Assembly (NCBI RefSeq): GCF_016718685.1
Contig: NZ_JADKCX010000142.1
Coordinates: 38,497 to 102,496, forward strand
Direction: 5' to 3'
Source of the DNA: Haliscomenobacter sp.
GTDB taxonomy: Bacteria; Bacteroidota; Bacteroidia; Chitinophagales; Saprospiraceae
DNA length: 64,000 nucleotides
The notes below the pieces were generated by a model that had not been told where the DNA came from, searched no databases, and saw only the letters and a list, made by a program, of their open reading frames with translations. Below are positions 36,937-46,009 of the stretch, one piece after another; the stretch's first letter is position 1, and each line of letters starts with the position of its first letter. The position numbers and the translations under genes are program-made.

Positions 36937-38940
36937 ATGGCTCTTAATGGTAAAGTTCCAGCGGGTAATCTGACGGAAAAGTGGACGAAATACCGTGCCA
37001 CCATGCCGCTGGTAGCTCCCAACAATAAAAGACGCCTTGACATCATCGTAGTAGGTTCAGGTTTGGCAGGTGCTGCTGCTGCGGCTTCGCTGGGCGAGCT
37101 CGGTTACAATGTCAAGTGTTTTACTTTTCACGATAGTCCACGCCGGGCGCACTCGATTGCGGCGCAAGGGGGGATCAATGCGGCAAAAAACTACCGCAAC
37201 GATGGCGATAGCACTTATCGCCTTTTTTATGACACCATCAAAGGGGGTGATTACCGTGCCCGCGAAGCCAACGTTTACCGTTTGGCCGAAGTGAGTGCCA
37301 GCATCATTGATCAAGCCGTAGCACAAGGAGTACCTTTTGCCCGCGAATACGGCGGTTTGTTGGACAACCGCTCTTTTGGCGGGGTACAAGTGAGCCGTAC
37401 TTTTTACGCCCGTGGTCAGACTGGACAGCAGTTGCTGATTGGTGCATACCAGTCTTTGTCCCGTCAAATTTCACTGGGTAGCGTCGAAATGTTCAACCGC
37501 CACGAGATGCTGGATGTCGTGTTGGTGGACGGTAAAGCCCGCGGGATCATTGCCCGCAATCTGCTCACCGGTGAATTGGAGCGCCACGCCGCACATGCGG
37601 TGGTACTGGCAACGGGTGGTTATGGCAACGTATTCTACTTGTCTACCAACGCCATGATGTGCAACGTAACCGCCGCCTGGCGTTCGGTACGTCGGGGTGC
37701 GCTGATGGCCAACCCTTGTTTTACCCAAATTCACCCGACCTGTATTCCCGTAAGTGGCGATTATCAGTCCAAGTTGACGCTGATGTCGGAATCCTTGCGG
37801 AACGACGGCCGGGTATGGGTGCCCCAAAAGCAGGAAGACGCTGCGGCCATTCGCTCCGGGCACAAAAATGCCCTCGATATTCCTGAAGAAGATCGTGACT
37901 ACTTCCTGGAGCGCCGTTATCCTGCTTTTGGAAACCTGGTACCCCGCGACGTGGCTTCCCGTGCCGCCAAAATAGCTTGTGATGAAGGTTTGGGCGTAGC
38001 GCCAACTGGACTCGCCGTATACCTCGATTTTTCAGCGGCCATCGAACGGTATGGTCGTTCCAAAGCCAATATGCAAGGCAACCACCACGCGGATCAAAAA
38101 ACCATTGTAGAACTGGGCGAAAGGGTAGTGGAAGAAAAATACGGCAACCTCTTCGCCATGTACGAAAAAATCACTGGCGAGAATCCGTACAAGATGCCGA
38201 TGAAAATTTACCCCGCAGTACACTATACGATGGGTGGCTTGTGGGTAGATTACAACCTGGAAACCAATATCCCCGGTTTGTTTGCCGCAGGGGAATGCAA
38301 CTTCTCCGACCACGGCGCCAACCGCCTCGGTGCTTCGGCCTTGATGCAAGGTCTGGCCGATGGTTATTTTGTGTTGCCGTACACGATTGGCAATTTCTTG
38401 TCCAATGACATCCGTACACCGAAGTTTGATCCCAACTCCGCCGAGTTTGTACAAGCGGAAGCCGATGTAAAAGGGCGGATCGACCAACTGATGAATGCGC
38501 AAGGCAAACAATCGGTCGAAAGTTTCCACCGCCGCCTGGGCAAAATCATGTGGGAAAAATGTGGCATGGCCCGCAATGCTGAAGGCCTTACCCAAGCGCG
38601 CCGCATGATCCAGGAACTGCGTGAAGAATTCTACAAAGATGTTTTTGTACCCGGCAGTGCTACCGGAGACTACAATCCAGAATTAGAAAAAGCGCTACGC
38701 GTGGCTGACTTCTTCGAAATGGGTGAATTGATGGTCATCGATGCCCTCAACCGCCAGGAATCTTGCGGTGGTCACTTCCGCGAGGAATACCAAACGGAAG
38801 AAGGGGAAGCCTTGCGCGACGATGCCAACTACGCTTATGTAGCGGCCTGGTCGTACTCCGGCTGGGACACCGACCCGGTTTTGCACAAGGAAGACCTGGT
38901 ATTCGAAAACGTAGAACTCAAGAGCAGAAGCTACAAGTAA
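36937..38940 (+). CDS. sdhA: Succinate dehydrogenase/fumarate reductase flavoprotein subunit
   Basis: A 667-residue catalytic subunit that oxidises succinate to fumarate. The FAD-binding motif is IIVVGSGLAGAAAAASLGELG and the covalent FAD histidine lies in RRAHSIAAQGGINAA. Active-site text includes RRYPAFGNLVPRDVASRAAK, with the catalytic arginine. HYTMGGLWVDYNLETNIPG and FSDHGANRLGASALMQG match type B enzymes. The frame is intact and the length is usual. It sits between sdhC and sdhB. Confidence 0.95.
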   Translation: MALNGKVPAGNLTEKWTKYRATMPLVAPNNKRRLDIIVVGSGLAGAAAAASLGELGYNVKCFTFHDSPRRAHSIAAQGGINAAKNYRNDGDSTYRLFYDTIKGGDYRAREANVYRLAEVSASIIDQAVAQGVPFAREYGGLLDNRSFGGVQVSRTFYARGQTGQQLLIGAYQSLSRQISLGSVEMFNRHEMLDVVLVDGKARGIIARNLLTGELERHAAHAVVLATGGYGNVFYLSTNAMMCNVTAAWRSVRRGALMANPCFTQIHPTCIPVSGDYQSKLTLMSESLRNDGRVWVPQKQEDAAAIRSGHKNALDIPEEDRDYFLERRYPAFGNLVPRDVASRAAKIACDEGLGVAPTGLAVYLDFSAAIERYGRSKANMQGNHHADQKTIVELGERVVEEKYGNLFAMYEKITGENPYKMPMKIYPAVHYTMGGLWVDYNLETNIPGLFAAGECNFSDHGANRLGASALMQGLADGYFVLPYTIGNFLSNDIRTPKFDPNSAEFVQAEADVKGRIDQLMNAQGKQSVESFHRRLGKIMWEKCGMARNAEGLTQARRMIQELREEFYKDVFVPGSATGDYNPELEKALRVADFFEMGELMVIDALNRQESCGGHFREEYQTEEGEALRDDANYAYVAAWSYSGWDTDPVLHKEDLVFENVELKSRSYK

Positions 38941-39051
38941 GTTGAAGAGTTGAAAGGTTTAGGTCGAAGAGTTGGATAGGCAAGATTTAAATTCCTCCAT
39001 GGAAATATATTTTATTAACCTAAAACTCTTCAACTTTGTCAACTCTTCAAC
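38941..39051. repeat. Inverted repeat between sdhA and sdhB
   Basis: The left arm (38941-38980) carries GTTGAAGAGTTGAAAGG and the right arm (39019-39051) carries AACTCTTCAAC twice. The arms pair imperfectly. It belongs to the same GTTGA-rich class as the element at 10813 and may reduce or stabilise the downstream part of the operon. Confidence 0.5.
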
Positions 39052-39076
39052 AATAAACTTTTCAACTTTTTTCGCA

Positions 39077-39865
39077 ATGGAAAACATGCATTTAAAACTC
39101 AAAATATGGCGCCAGGGTGGCAAATTCGCCCCAAAAGGAGAATTCGTCACGTATGAACTGGACAACGTCAGCGAGCACATGTCATTTTTGGAAATGTTGG
39201 ACGTGCTCAACGAAAAACTGATTTCTCAACGTGAAGAGCCCGTTGCCTTTGAGCATGACTGTCGCGAAGGCATCTGCGGTACTTGTTCAATGGTGATCAA
39301 TGGACACCCGCATGGACCCAATGCAGGTACCACCACTTGCCAATTGCACATGCGTTTCTTCAAGGACGGCGATACGGTAACGATTGAGCCTTTCCGCGCC
39401 AAGTCCTTCCCAGTCATCAAGGATTTGGTGGTGGATCGTGAGGCATTTGACCGCATCATCCAGGCGGGTGGATTTATTTCTGCAAGTACGGGCCAAGCCC
39501 AGGATGCCAATGCAATCCCTGTCTCTAAAGAACTGGCTTCCGCCTCTTTTGATGCGGCGGCATGTATCGGTTGTGGCGCTTGTGTGGCGGCTTGCCCCAA
39601 CGCATCGGCGATGTTGTTCGTCAGCGCAAAAGTATCACACCTGGCCTTGCTGCCTCAGGGAAAGGTAGAAGCCAAACGTCGTGCGCTAGCCATGGTGAAA
39701 CAAATGGACCAGGAAGGCTTCGGCAATTGCTCCAACATAACGGCTTGTGAGGCGGAATGTCCGAAAGGAATTTCGGTTGAAAACATCGCCCGTTTGAACC
39801 GCGAGTACATCTCGGCGGCCTTTGCTTTCGAAGAAAAAGAAGACAAAGGCGGCGGCGCTGGATAG
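39077..39865 (+). CDS. sdhB: Succinate dehydrogenase iron-sulphur subunit
   Basis: A 262-residue electron-transfer subunit. The 2Fe-2S ligands are in DCREGICGTCSM and TTCQLH. The 4Fe-4S ligands are in CIGCGACVAACP. The 3Fe-4S region is in CSNITACEAECPKGI. The ATG at 39077 (MENMHLKLKIW) fits the family; the frame stays open further upstream through the inverted repeat without similarity. It completes the operon with sdhC and sdhA, and a strong terminator follows at 40028. Confidence 0.95.
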   Translation: MENMHLKLKIWRQGGKFAPKGEFVTYELDNVSEHMSFLEMLDVLNEKLISQREEPVAFEHDCREGICGTCSMVINGHPHGPNAGTTTCQLHMRFFKDGDTVTIEPFRAKSFPVIKDLVVDREAFDRIIQAGGFISASTGQAQDANAIPVSKELASASFDAAACIGCGACVAACPNASAMLFVSAKVSHLALLPQGKVEAKRRALAMVKQMDQEGFGNCSNITACEAECPKGISVENIARLNREYISAAFAFEEKEDKGGGAG

Positions 39866-39907
39866 TCAAAACACACATAAGGTGATTTTTTGACCTTATA
39901 TTGACAT

Positions 39908-39945
39908 AAAACTACCGTTTCCTTAAAAAAAACTACCGTTTCCTT
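39908..39945. repeat. Direct repeat of 17 nt
   Basis: AAAACTACCGTTTCCTT occurs at 39908-39924 and again at 39929-39945, a period of 21 nt, two helical turns. It ends 10 nt before a consensus promoter, so it may be a regulator binding site. Confidence 0.5.
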
Positions 39946-39955
39946 GAAATAAGGA

Positions 39956-39986
39956 TTGCGTATAAAAAAATTAGGGCGTACATTTG
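39956..39986 (+). promoter_or_regulatory. Promoter of a candidate small RNA
   Basis: TTG at 39956-39958, a 20-nt spacer and TACATTTG at 39979-39986, an exact match to TAnnTTTG. No coding region follows on this strand. Confidence 0.6.
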
Positions 39987-39991
39987 TACTT

Positions 39992-40057
39992 TACAGTTGC
40001 CCTTCAGATATACGAATATCTGGTTTTGCCCGGAGTTATCCCCTCCGGGCATTTTTT
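39992..40057 (+). ncRNA. Candidate small RNA of about 65 nt
   Basis: It lies between the promoter above and an intrinsic terminator. It contains a first hairpin CAGATAT/ATATCTG with loop ACGA (40005-40022) and a second hairpin at 40028-40050. No start codon with a meaningful frame is present. It could also be read-through from sdhB, but the good promoter argues for an independent transcript. Confidence 0.45.
40028..40057 (+). terminator. Intrinsic terminator
   Basis: GCCCGGAG (40028-40035) pairs with CTCCGGGC (40043-40050), loop of 7 nt, then ATTTTTT. It serves the candidate small RNA and the sdh operon. It also overlaps the stop codon of the papain-like protease gene on the other strand. 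Confidence 0.85.
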
Positions 40058-41532
40058 ATTTTACCGGAATTTTCAACAAAATCGGTACAATCTTCCCTTT
40101 TAAGTCAGTGGTAGAAAATTGGATGGATTCAGGTGCATAACGCAGCAGCTCGGGTTTGATCACCCCAAGGCCCAGGGCTTTGTTGAGTCGATCCACCAGA
40201 GGTAGACCGGATTGATTTTTAATTGTTGTAAAATGGCATTGACGTTGGATATAGGATCTTTGGATACCAGAATACCAATGTATTCGTCGCCAGTTTTTTC
40301 CAGTTTCAAACCAGATTTGGGCGTAGGGATAACCAGGTTTACATTGGTATTGGAAATGACCGCACTCTCGTTCAATCCCTCAAATTTTTCGTCCAATTTG
40401 GCATCGCGGGGCCAATGGACATTGACTTGTTGCGCAGCATCAATGCTAAAAACGTAGAGATAACTCCCCCCCAAGATATTGCTCGCGCTTACCTGGAACA
40501 GCTTTCCCACGGGCCAGGGCTCACCTTGTAACACATAAACACCTTTTTGCTGGTGCCGGAAGGCCGCATTTTCGAACAGAATATTGGTATCGACTACCCC
40601 TTTGACAAATCGTACCTGTAGATCGGCACTCAGTTGGTTTTTGGGGCTGCTGGCAACTGAATTCAGGGCCTTTTTGCTGCCAGGGGGATACAAGGAAAGC
40701 TGAAATGCCTGCAGGTGTGGCGCGCATAATCCTCATACCGAATCCAGAAAAACCCCTTGGTACCCCAGGCTTCCCCCCAACTGTTCATTACTTCAAATGC
40801 CCCTTTCCCGTCATCAAAACCCACCACCACCATGGCATGATTGTAGCTCAGGGAAGTATCCCCTATGGAAGGCAGCCAAAACTTGCTATCGGGGCCCAGC
40901 TCCATAAAATTGTTGCGTAGGCGCATGGCAATGATCACTGGTTTTTTATCGGCCAGGCTCAATTTGGTTTTGTCGATGCGCACCCGATTGGCACTATTCG
41001 ACGCAAAAAGACTGACCCAATCCTTGATGCGGTAGCGTTGGGCATTGGCGAGTTCTTTGGCATTGGGCAGACGTTTGCAGTTGTTGCCCTTGTCATAAAC
41101 GCTGCTCTGTACATCACCCTTTTCCTTTAACAAATCCAGGGTTTTGTGGATAAAAGTGCCCAGGCCACAGTCATTGAGCGAGTCGCGTACCTGATTGTAC
41201 AAAAACAAAGCGGAGAAAGCGCTGTCACTGGGCACAATCTGTTTTCCTTCTTGCTGAAACTGGATGGCATACGCAATAGACAACGCCCCATAACCTGTAG
41301 CCCAGGCGGTACAGGAACTGATTCTTCCCTGATTCTGGGGTTTGGGGCAAAAGGGTTTTAAGTCAATTTTGTAAATGCCATCCAACGCAGTGACTTCCGA
41401 TTTGCCGCCATCGCCGTACAAGGATTGGCGGGGCAAAGCATCGTAAATGGCTTCGTCAACCTCTAAACCTTGCCCGGAAAGCAGAGAACAAAAGCCGTGC
41501 AACAGTAACAAAATGAAATGACTCGCTTCCAT
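40056..41532 (-). CDS. Papain-like (C1) cysteine protease, exported, two frameshifts
   Basis: Exported protease of about 492 residues if repaired. After a signal peptide (LLLLHGFCSLLSGQ) the C1 catalytic domain has the oxyanion Gln and nucleophile in QNQGRISSCTAW (C74). The histidine is in YNHAMVVVGFDD (H232) and the asparagine in VMNSWGEAWGTKGFFWI (N250). There is no clear propeptide. The C-terminal 200 residues form a beta-rich extra domain (GVYVLQGEPWPVGKLFQVS, YIGILVSKDPISNVN). The frame breaks near 40715 and again near 40225 (an A run), after which LPLVDRLNKALGLGV leads to the stop at 40056. It closes the minus-strand cluster. Confidence 0.82.
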
Positions 41533-41562
41533 ACAATGGTGAAGTATGAATTTTATACGCGC

Positions 41563-42141
41563 TCAATTGATTTCGTCCCAGTGTCGGAAACGATATTCAT
41601 CAATCAAGTACTTTTTCAAGAGGGCTTCGTTGTATTTCTGAATTTCCTCCTTGATGCGGGTGAACAAAGCAAAAGCCGATTTACCGTATTCGATCAAAGT
41701 AGGTAAAAGGGTCAAAAAAGAACTGGTTTCGGTGCCGTCTCCAGACACTTCAACCAGGGCTTTTTGAAAATTTTTGGAATAAAAATCCCGTGCGCGGTAG
41801 AGGTCACACTCTACCTGTTTGGAGTAATCTTCCGGGAAGAGCACCAGGAATTTTCTTTTTTCCTTGTGCAACAAATCGTCTTTGATGTTGTAGAGCATCT
41901 GATTGAATTGCTCTGCGGAGTTGTTGTACGCGTCTGCAACCTGGAGCACCTGCTCTTCGGTGTAGCGGCTTTGGGTACGTTTGAACCGACGTACGGCTCG
42001 CTCAGATTCATCACGGGATTTTACGTATTCCTGCATGAACTTGGTGTCCAAAAACTGGCGCAAACCGATGTAAACATCCTGAGCAGGCAAGGCCGTGCTG
42101 CATAAAACCAGTGCAAGGATGCCAAAATAAAGCTTTGTCAT
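41563..42141 (-). CDS. Hypothetical exported helical protein
   Basis: 192 residues. It has a signal peptide (MTKLYFGILALVLCSTALPAQ), then an almost all-helical, charged protein (YVKSRDESERAVRRFKRTQS, KEEIQKYNEALLKKYLIDEY) likely to form a coiled or helical-bundle structure. No family is recognised. It starts 30 nt upstream of the papain-like gene and is presumably co-transcribed with it; it might act as its chaperone or inhibitor, but nothing in the sequence shows that. Confidence 0.6.
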   Translation of the reverse strand: MTKLYFGILALVLCSTALPAQDVYIGLRQFLDTKFMQEYVKSRDESERAVRRFKRTQSRYTEEQVLQVADAYNNSAEQFNQMLYNIKDDLLHKEKRKFLVLFPEDYSKQVECDLYRARDFYSKNFQKALVEVSGDGTETSSFLTLLPTLIEYGKSAFALFTRIKEEIQKYNEALLKKYLIDEYRFRHWDEIN

Positions 42142-42326
42142 GTCTGTATTCAATTTGATATACCCCGCGCGGGGAGGGCAGGTGAAATTTTGGCGAATTT
42201 ATTTTTTTGACCTGCAAGGCGCAAAGCGCAGACGTAGCCAAAGCTACGGCGAGCATTGCAATGCAGCAGGGCGAAAAAAGAAAGAGACAAAAATCACCTG
42301 GTCATCCCGAGTGGGGTATAACTGTT

Positions 42327-43100
42327 CTAAAAACGGTATGCCAATCCAAATCCGACCCCACTTTGACCCAAACCCAAACTTTTGATCTCCAGACGGGGAG
42401 GATTGATCAGGCATTGTGTGTTGTCGGGGACCTGGGTTTCCTGGCGTCTTTTTTCAATACGTTTGAGCCAAATGATGCGGTTGACCAATATTGCTCCGGC
42501 TCCGGCGAATACAGCGGCACCACCATAAATCATCAGTTGGGCACTTTTATTCGTTTTGTTGGCTTCCGCATACAAATCGGAGCGGGTGACGCCCAGTTCT
42601 TGATACACCGCTGAATTGGGATCGGTATTGGCCTTGTACACATCGTATTTTTCACTGGCATCAGAGTGTTTGGTCAAACCCGCTACCAACAAGCCCAAAC
42701 CCGTAACGCTGACGGTTCCTAAACCCGCATAGATGGGGATTTTGTTGGTCTTGGGCACGGTATTGGTCAGGGCAGCTTTGTTGGGGTCGATGGCAATTAC
42801 TTCAATTTTGAGGTTGTTGAGCTGATCCAACGAGTACCCGTCGTTGGCGTAATACCATTCAATTTTTTGATTGATTCCGGTAGCGCGGCTTTTCCCCAGG
42901 GCGCCCGTGGTATTTTTTGGGGTGATTTGAGTGCTACTGGTACGCAAACAAACATTAAAAATGCGGACCGTTCCCGAAGGAATCAGGTCATAAATGATGG
43001 TGACTTTTTCATCATCCGTTTCAATGCGCACATTTTTTACCTGCTGGGCTTGCAGCTGAGCAGCAAGCAGGACAAGTACAAAATAAAGAGAGTGGTACAT
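42327..43100 (-). CDS. Hypothetical exported protein with a membrane hairpin
   Basis: 257 residues. A signal peptide (MYHSLYFVLVLLAAQLQAQ) is followed by a beta-rich domain (VRIETDDEKVTIIYDLI, then KIEWYYANDGYSLDQL) and two small-residue-rich hydrophobic stretches (IYAGLGTVSVTGLGLLVAGL and MIYGGAAVFAGAGAILVNRI). The end (SGVGFGLAYRF) finishes in phenylalanine, as many outer-membrane proteins do. It lies 38 nt downstream of the caspase-like gene. Function unknown. Confidence 0.65.
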   Translation of the reverse strand: MYHSLYFVLVLLAAQLQAQQVKNVRIETDDEKVTIIYDLIPSGTVRIFNVCLRTSSTQITPKNTTGALGKSRATGINQKIEWYYANDGYSLDQLNNLKIEVIAIDPNKAALTNTVPKTNKIPIYAGLGTVSVTGLGLLVAGLTKHSDASEKYDVYKANTDPNSAVYQELGVTRSDLYAEANKTNKSAQLMIYGGAAVFAGAGAILVNRIIWLKRIEKRRQETQVPDNTQCLINPPRLEIKSLGLGQSGVGFGLAYRF

Positions 43101-43138
43101 TTTTTCATTTTGCGGTGTTTTTGAGCAAATGGATAAAA

Positions 43139-44704
43139 TTATTTTTTAATAAAAATGGGCAATTCCTTGATCTGGTCAGGATCGTGAAGTTTGGGGCGTT
43201 GTTTTTTGCCAATCCCTTTGACGGAAGTGACCAATTCGGGTACTTTTTTTTCCAAAAACTTGGCCAATTCACTGATGGTGATGATGTTGTTCGTGTTGGC
43301 ATCGGCTTCACCATTGCCCAAACCTTTGATGATGGCTTCCGTAAAGGCGCCATTTTTCCAGGAAGGGTCTTCGTAGGAAATTTCATTGGCCTGGCTAGAA
43401 GCCAAAATGGCGGTTCCGCTCCGGAATTCGTTGTATTTTTCCAACGCTGACTCCACATCAGCAGCCGTGCCCTTGCCTCCATTTTTGGGGTCAAAAGCGC
43501 CCCCACTGTGACAGGCATCCATGAAGATCAACTTTTTGCAAGTCATTCGTTTCATGACCTTCATCACGTCATTTTCAAAAGAAACCGAAGTAGCATCTGC
43601 TGCGTCGGAACTAAAATCATCCCCTTGTAGTCGAAAATCTCCATCTGCGGAAATGAATCCATGGGTGGAAATGAATACAATGACCAGGTCGTTGGGATTG
43701 ATTTCGCTGGTGTTCATTTTGCTGTTGAGGCGATTGATGGCTTTGCGGATTTCCTGGGTAGAGGCCCGTTCCTTGATCAATTGTTCTACCACCACATCAT
43801 TGTAAATGGTATTCCCCACCTTTTGGGCAGCAAATAGCGCCGCAAAATCCAGGGCATCATGCACGGTGTAGGCCAGGTTGGTTTGGGTGCCGATGGACAA
43901 GAGGTAAAGGTTAGGCTTTTTGATGCTGTTGTAGCGCACCGTGAGCAAATCCGATTCAAAACCCAGGGCCTTGATGGTCAAAGATTGGAGTTCAGCGCTA
44001 TTGAGCAAAGCTTGTCGGTATTTAAAACTGTAGCGGGAACCACTCACCTTGAGGGTGGCGTTGCTGGCATTGGGGGGGTAATCCACACCGTTGTGACGGA
44101 CGCGGATTTGGCTCAAATCCAGCGCAGCGCCTCCTGTCTCGATATCGGCAGTAAGTTCAAGGAAAGGATCGGTGTGCAGGTATGTCCTACCTGCCAGTTC
44201 AGTGACGTCTGGGCTTTTCCAATTGATGAAAATGGCTGGAGCAGTGTTGGTCGATTGTAAAATGATGGTTTTACTTTTTTCCAGGACACCATTGTTGTTG
44301 CATTCCACCCGAATGGCGTGGCGTTCTTCATCGGCAGGAATTTCAATGGTTGACCGGAAAATGTATTCTTTTTTAACTTTATCCACAATTAGCGGTGCTT
44401 CACCGGATTTGTTTTCCAGGGGCTTATTGTCGACAAAAACCTTAAAATCACCATCTTTTAAGTCTGCCTCGGTAATGGCCTTTACTTCGATGTTGATTTT
44501 TCGGTAAACCGACACAATTTCACCGGGTTTGGGAAACTTCGGCGATACCCAATCCAAACGCACCGGAATGCGGGTTTTGGTGGAAATGGTGCCACTGCCC
44601 GTTCCTTCAATTCTGATGATGGCCTCGCCCGTGTTTTTGTTGTCTTGAGCCCGGAGCAACAGACTTGTCAGTAGAAGATAACAGAGTAGAATTTGTACTT
44701 TCAT
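43139..44704 (-). CDS. Exported caspase-family (C14) peptidase
   Basis: 521 residues. A signal peptide (VQILLCYLLLTSLLLRAQ) puts it outside the cytoplasm. Residues about 25-260 hold two immunoglobulin-like beta-sandwich domains (DGDFKVFVDNKPLENKSGE and LTADIETGGAALDLSQIRV). The caspase domain follows from about 263. It has the catalytic histidine in VIVFISTHGFISADGD (H348) and the cysteine in LIFMDACHSGGAF (C398); GTAILASSQANEISYED matches the family. Caspase-fold proteases of bacteria are usually intracellular, so secretion is notable. The start at 44704 is chosen for the signal peptide. The frame is intact. It shares a cluster with two further proteases. Confidence 0.85.
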   Translation of the reverse strand: MKVQILLCYLLLTSLLLRAQDNKNTGEAIIRIEGTGSGTISTKTRIPVRLDWVSPKFPKPGEIVSVYRKINIEVKAITEADLKDGDFKVFVDNKPLENKSGEAPLIVDKVKKEYIFRSTIEIPADEERHAIRVECNNNGVLEKSKTIILQSTNTAPAIFINWKSPDVTELAGRTYLHTDPFLELTADIETGGAALDLSQIRVRHNGVDYPPNASNATLKVSGSRYSFKYRQALLNSAELQSLTIKALGFESDLLTVRYNSIKKPNLYLLSIGTQTNLAYTVHDALDFAALFAAQKVGNTIYNDVVVEQLIKERASTQEIRKAINRLNSKMNTSEINPNDLVIVFISTHGFISADGDFRLQGDDFSSDAADATSVSFENDVMKVMKRMTCKKLIFMDACHSGGAFDPKNGGKGTAADVESALEKYNEFRSGTAILASSQANEISYEDPSWKNGAFTEAIIKGLGNGEADANTNNIITISELAKFLEKKVPELVTSVKGIGKKQRPKLHDPDQIKELPIFIKK

Positions 44705-44757
44705 AGGGCTTTCAAATTTAAAGCAGTCAGCGAATACTCGTGAGGGTTTCAAAGCGC

Positions 44758-45951
44758 TTATTTGTACTCGCCATTTTCATTCGTTTTGACGACCAGGATG
44801 TCAGCATTGGCCGCATTTTCACCCCCAACCAATAAAAATCCGCCATCCGAAGCGGTGGCCAAGGCCCCCCAGAGGTTAGCAATCGGGATGAAGTTCCTTT
44901 CCCAAATCTGATTGCCATCGGTGGCTTTGCGTTTAGAGAGGTAAAATTCATTGTTCCCACTAAAGCTAGAGGTGTAACCCATGACCACCAATTGATTGTC
45001 TTTGGAGAGGGTGATGGCAAAAAGCTCATCGGCATTGGCGCCACCCCAGGTTTTGTGCCAAAGTTTAGTCCCAATTTGGTTGTAGGCTACGAGGTTGAAA
45101 TCGTGGTCATTGCTGCCCAAATCGCTGCCAGCCACCACGAGTGTCTTGTCGGACAATTCTACGACGTCGAAAGCCGGGGTGTAGTTGGTTGGTTGAGCTG
45201 GATAGCGGTTTTCCCAAATGAAGGATCCGTCTTCGTTGAACCTGGCTAGATAAGTGACAGTGCCATTGTCGGCATAACCACTGCCAACCACGACAATCTT
45301 TCCATCCGAGGTTTTGATCATATCGGTCAGTCCAAACTTTCCGGAAAAGGCCAGTTTGTTGCCAACTTTGGTGCCATTGGAATTGACACGCAAAAATTTG
45401 ATCTGACTGGTGCCCGTACCTTTGTCAGAAAGGTAGCCGACTAAAAGATCTCCATTGGTGCCAATCGGGACGATGCCAAAAGCTGTTTCGGTGGAATCGG
45501 TGGCACCATAAAACTTGTCCCAAACCTTTCCCCCGGAAGCGTTGACTTTCACCAGAAAAATATCCTGCGAAGCGCTGAAACTGCGCGTGCGGCCACACAA
45601 AACGTATCCACCATCGGAGGTTGGGGTGACGGCGTTGGCGTAATCGTCTTGAGCACCACCAAAATTGGATTCCCAGGTTTGTTTGCCCTTTGAATCCAAC
45701 TTGACAATGTACGCCTGGTTGTCACCAGCCGTAAAGCTCTGGGAATAGCCTACAATGACGAAGCCTCCATCCGAGGATGTAATGGCGTCATTGGGAAAAT
45801 CATTGGAATTGCCACCCACTGAGGTTTCAAATTTGCTGGCATTGCCCGTGCCGCCGGGGACGGAGTTGTCGGGGATTTCCTTGAGGTTGCAAGAATTGAA
45901 CAGCCCTACGAGGGTCATGACATACAAAAAGGTGTAAAATATTCGGCTCAT
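44758..45951 (-). CDS. Repeat lipoprotein with beta-propeller-like repeats (copy 1)
   Basis: 397 residues. Signal peptide with lipobox (GLFNSC), then NLKEIPD, then about six repeats of roughly 50 residues of the form DGGFVIVGYSQSF-x-DNQAYIVKLDSKGKQTW. Such repeats form a propeller in related proteins of Bacteroidota. It is a close relative of the next upstream gene at 46010 (shared EIPD after the lipobox, same repeats). No enzyme motif is seen. The frame is intact. It probably sits on the cell surface or periplasmic face. Confidence 0.8.
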   Translation of the reverse strand: MSRIFYTFLYVMTLVGLFNSCNLKEIPDNSVPGGTGNASKFETSVGGNSNDFPNDAITSSDGGFVIVGYSQSFTAGDNQAYIVKLDSKGKQTWESNFGGAQDDYANAVTPTSDGGYVLCGRTRSFSASQDIFLVKVNASGGKVWDKFYGATDSTETAFGIVPIGTNGDLLVGYLSDKGTGTSQIKFLRVNSNGTKVGNKLAFSGKFGLTDMIKTSDGKIVVVGSGYADNGTVTYLARFNEDGSFIWENRYPAQPTNYTPAFDVVELSDKTLVVAGSDLGSNDHDFNLVAYNQIGTKLWHKTWGGANADELFAITLSKDNQLVVMGYTSSFSGNNEFYLSKRKATDGNQIWERNFIPIANLWGALATASDGGFLLVGGENAANADILVVKTNENGEYK

Positions 45952-46009
45952 GTGTTGAGATTAAGCGCTGGTGAATGATGCGTTCGTTTTATGCAAAAAA
46001 GGAGTTTGC

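Noticed and set aside
42160..42320. A mobile-element remnant in the GC-rich spacer before the small helical gene
   Set aside because: There are no terminal repeats or transposase fragments; it looks like an ordinary intergenic repeat such as others in this window.
43139..44704. A known caspase-based anti-phage defence system
   Set aside because: The protein is exported and no reverse transcriptase, Argonaute, gasdermin, CRISPR or nucleotide-signalling partner is nearby.
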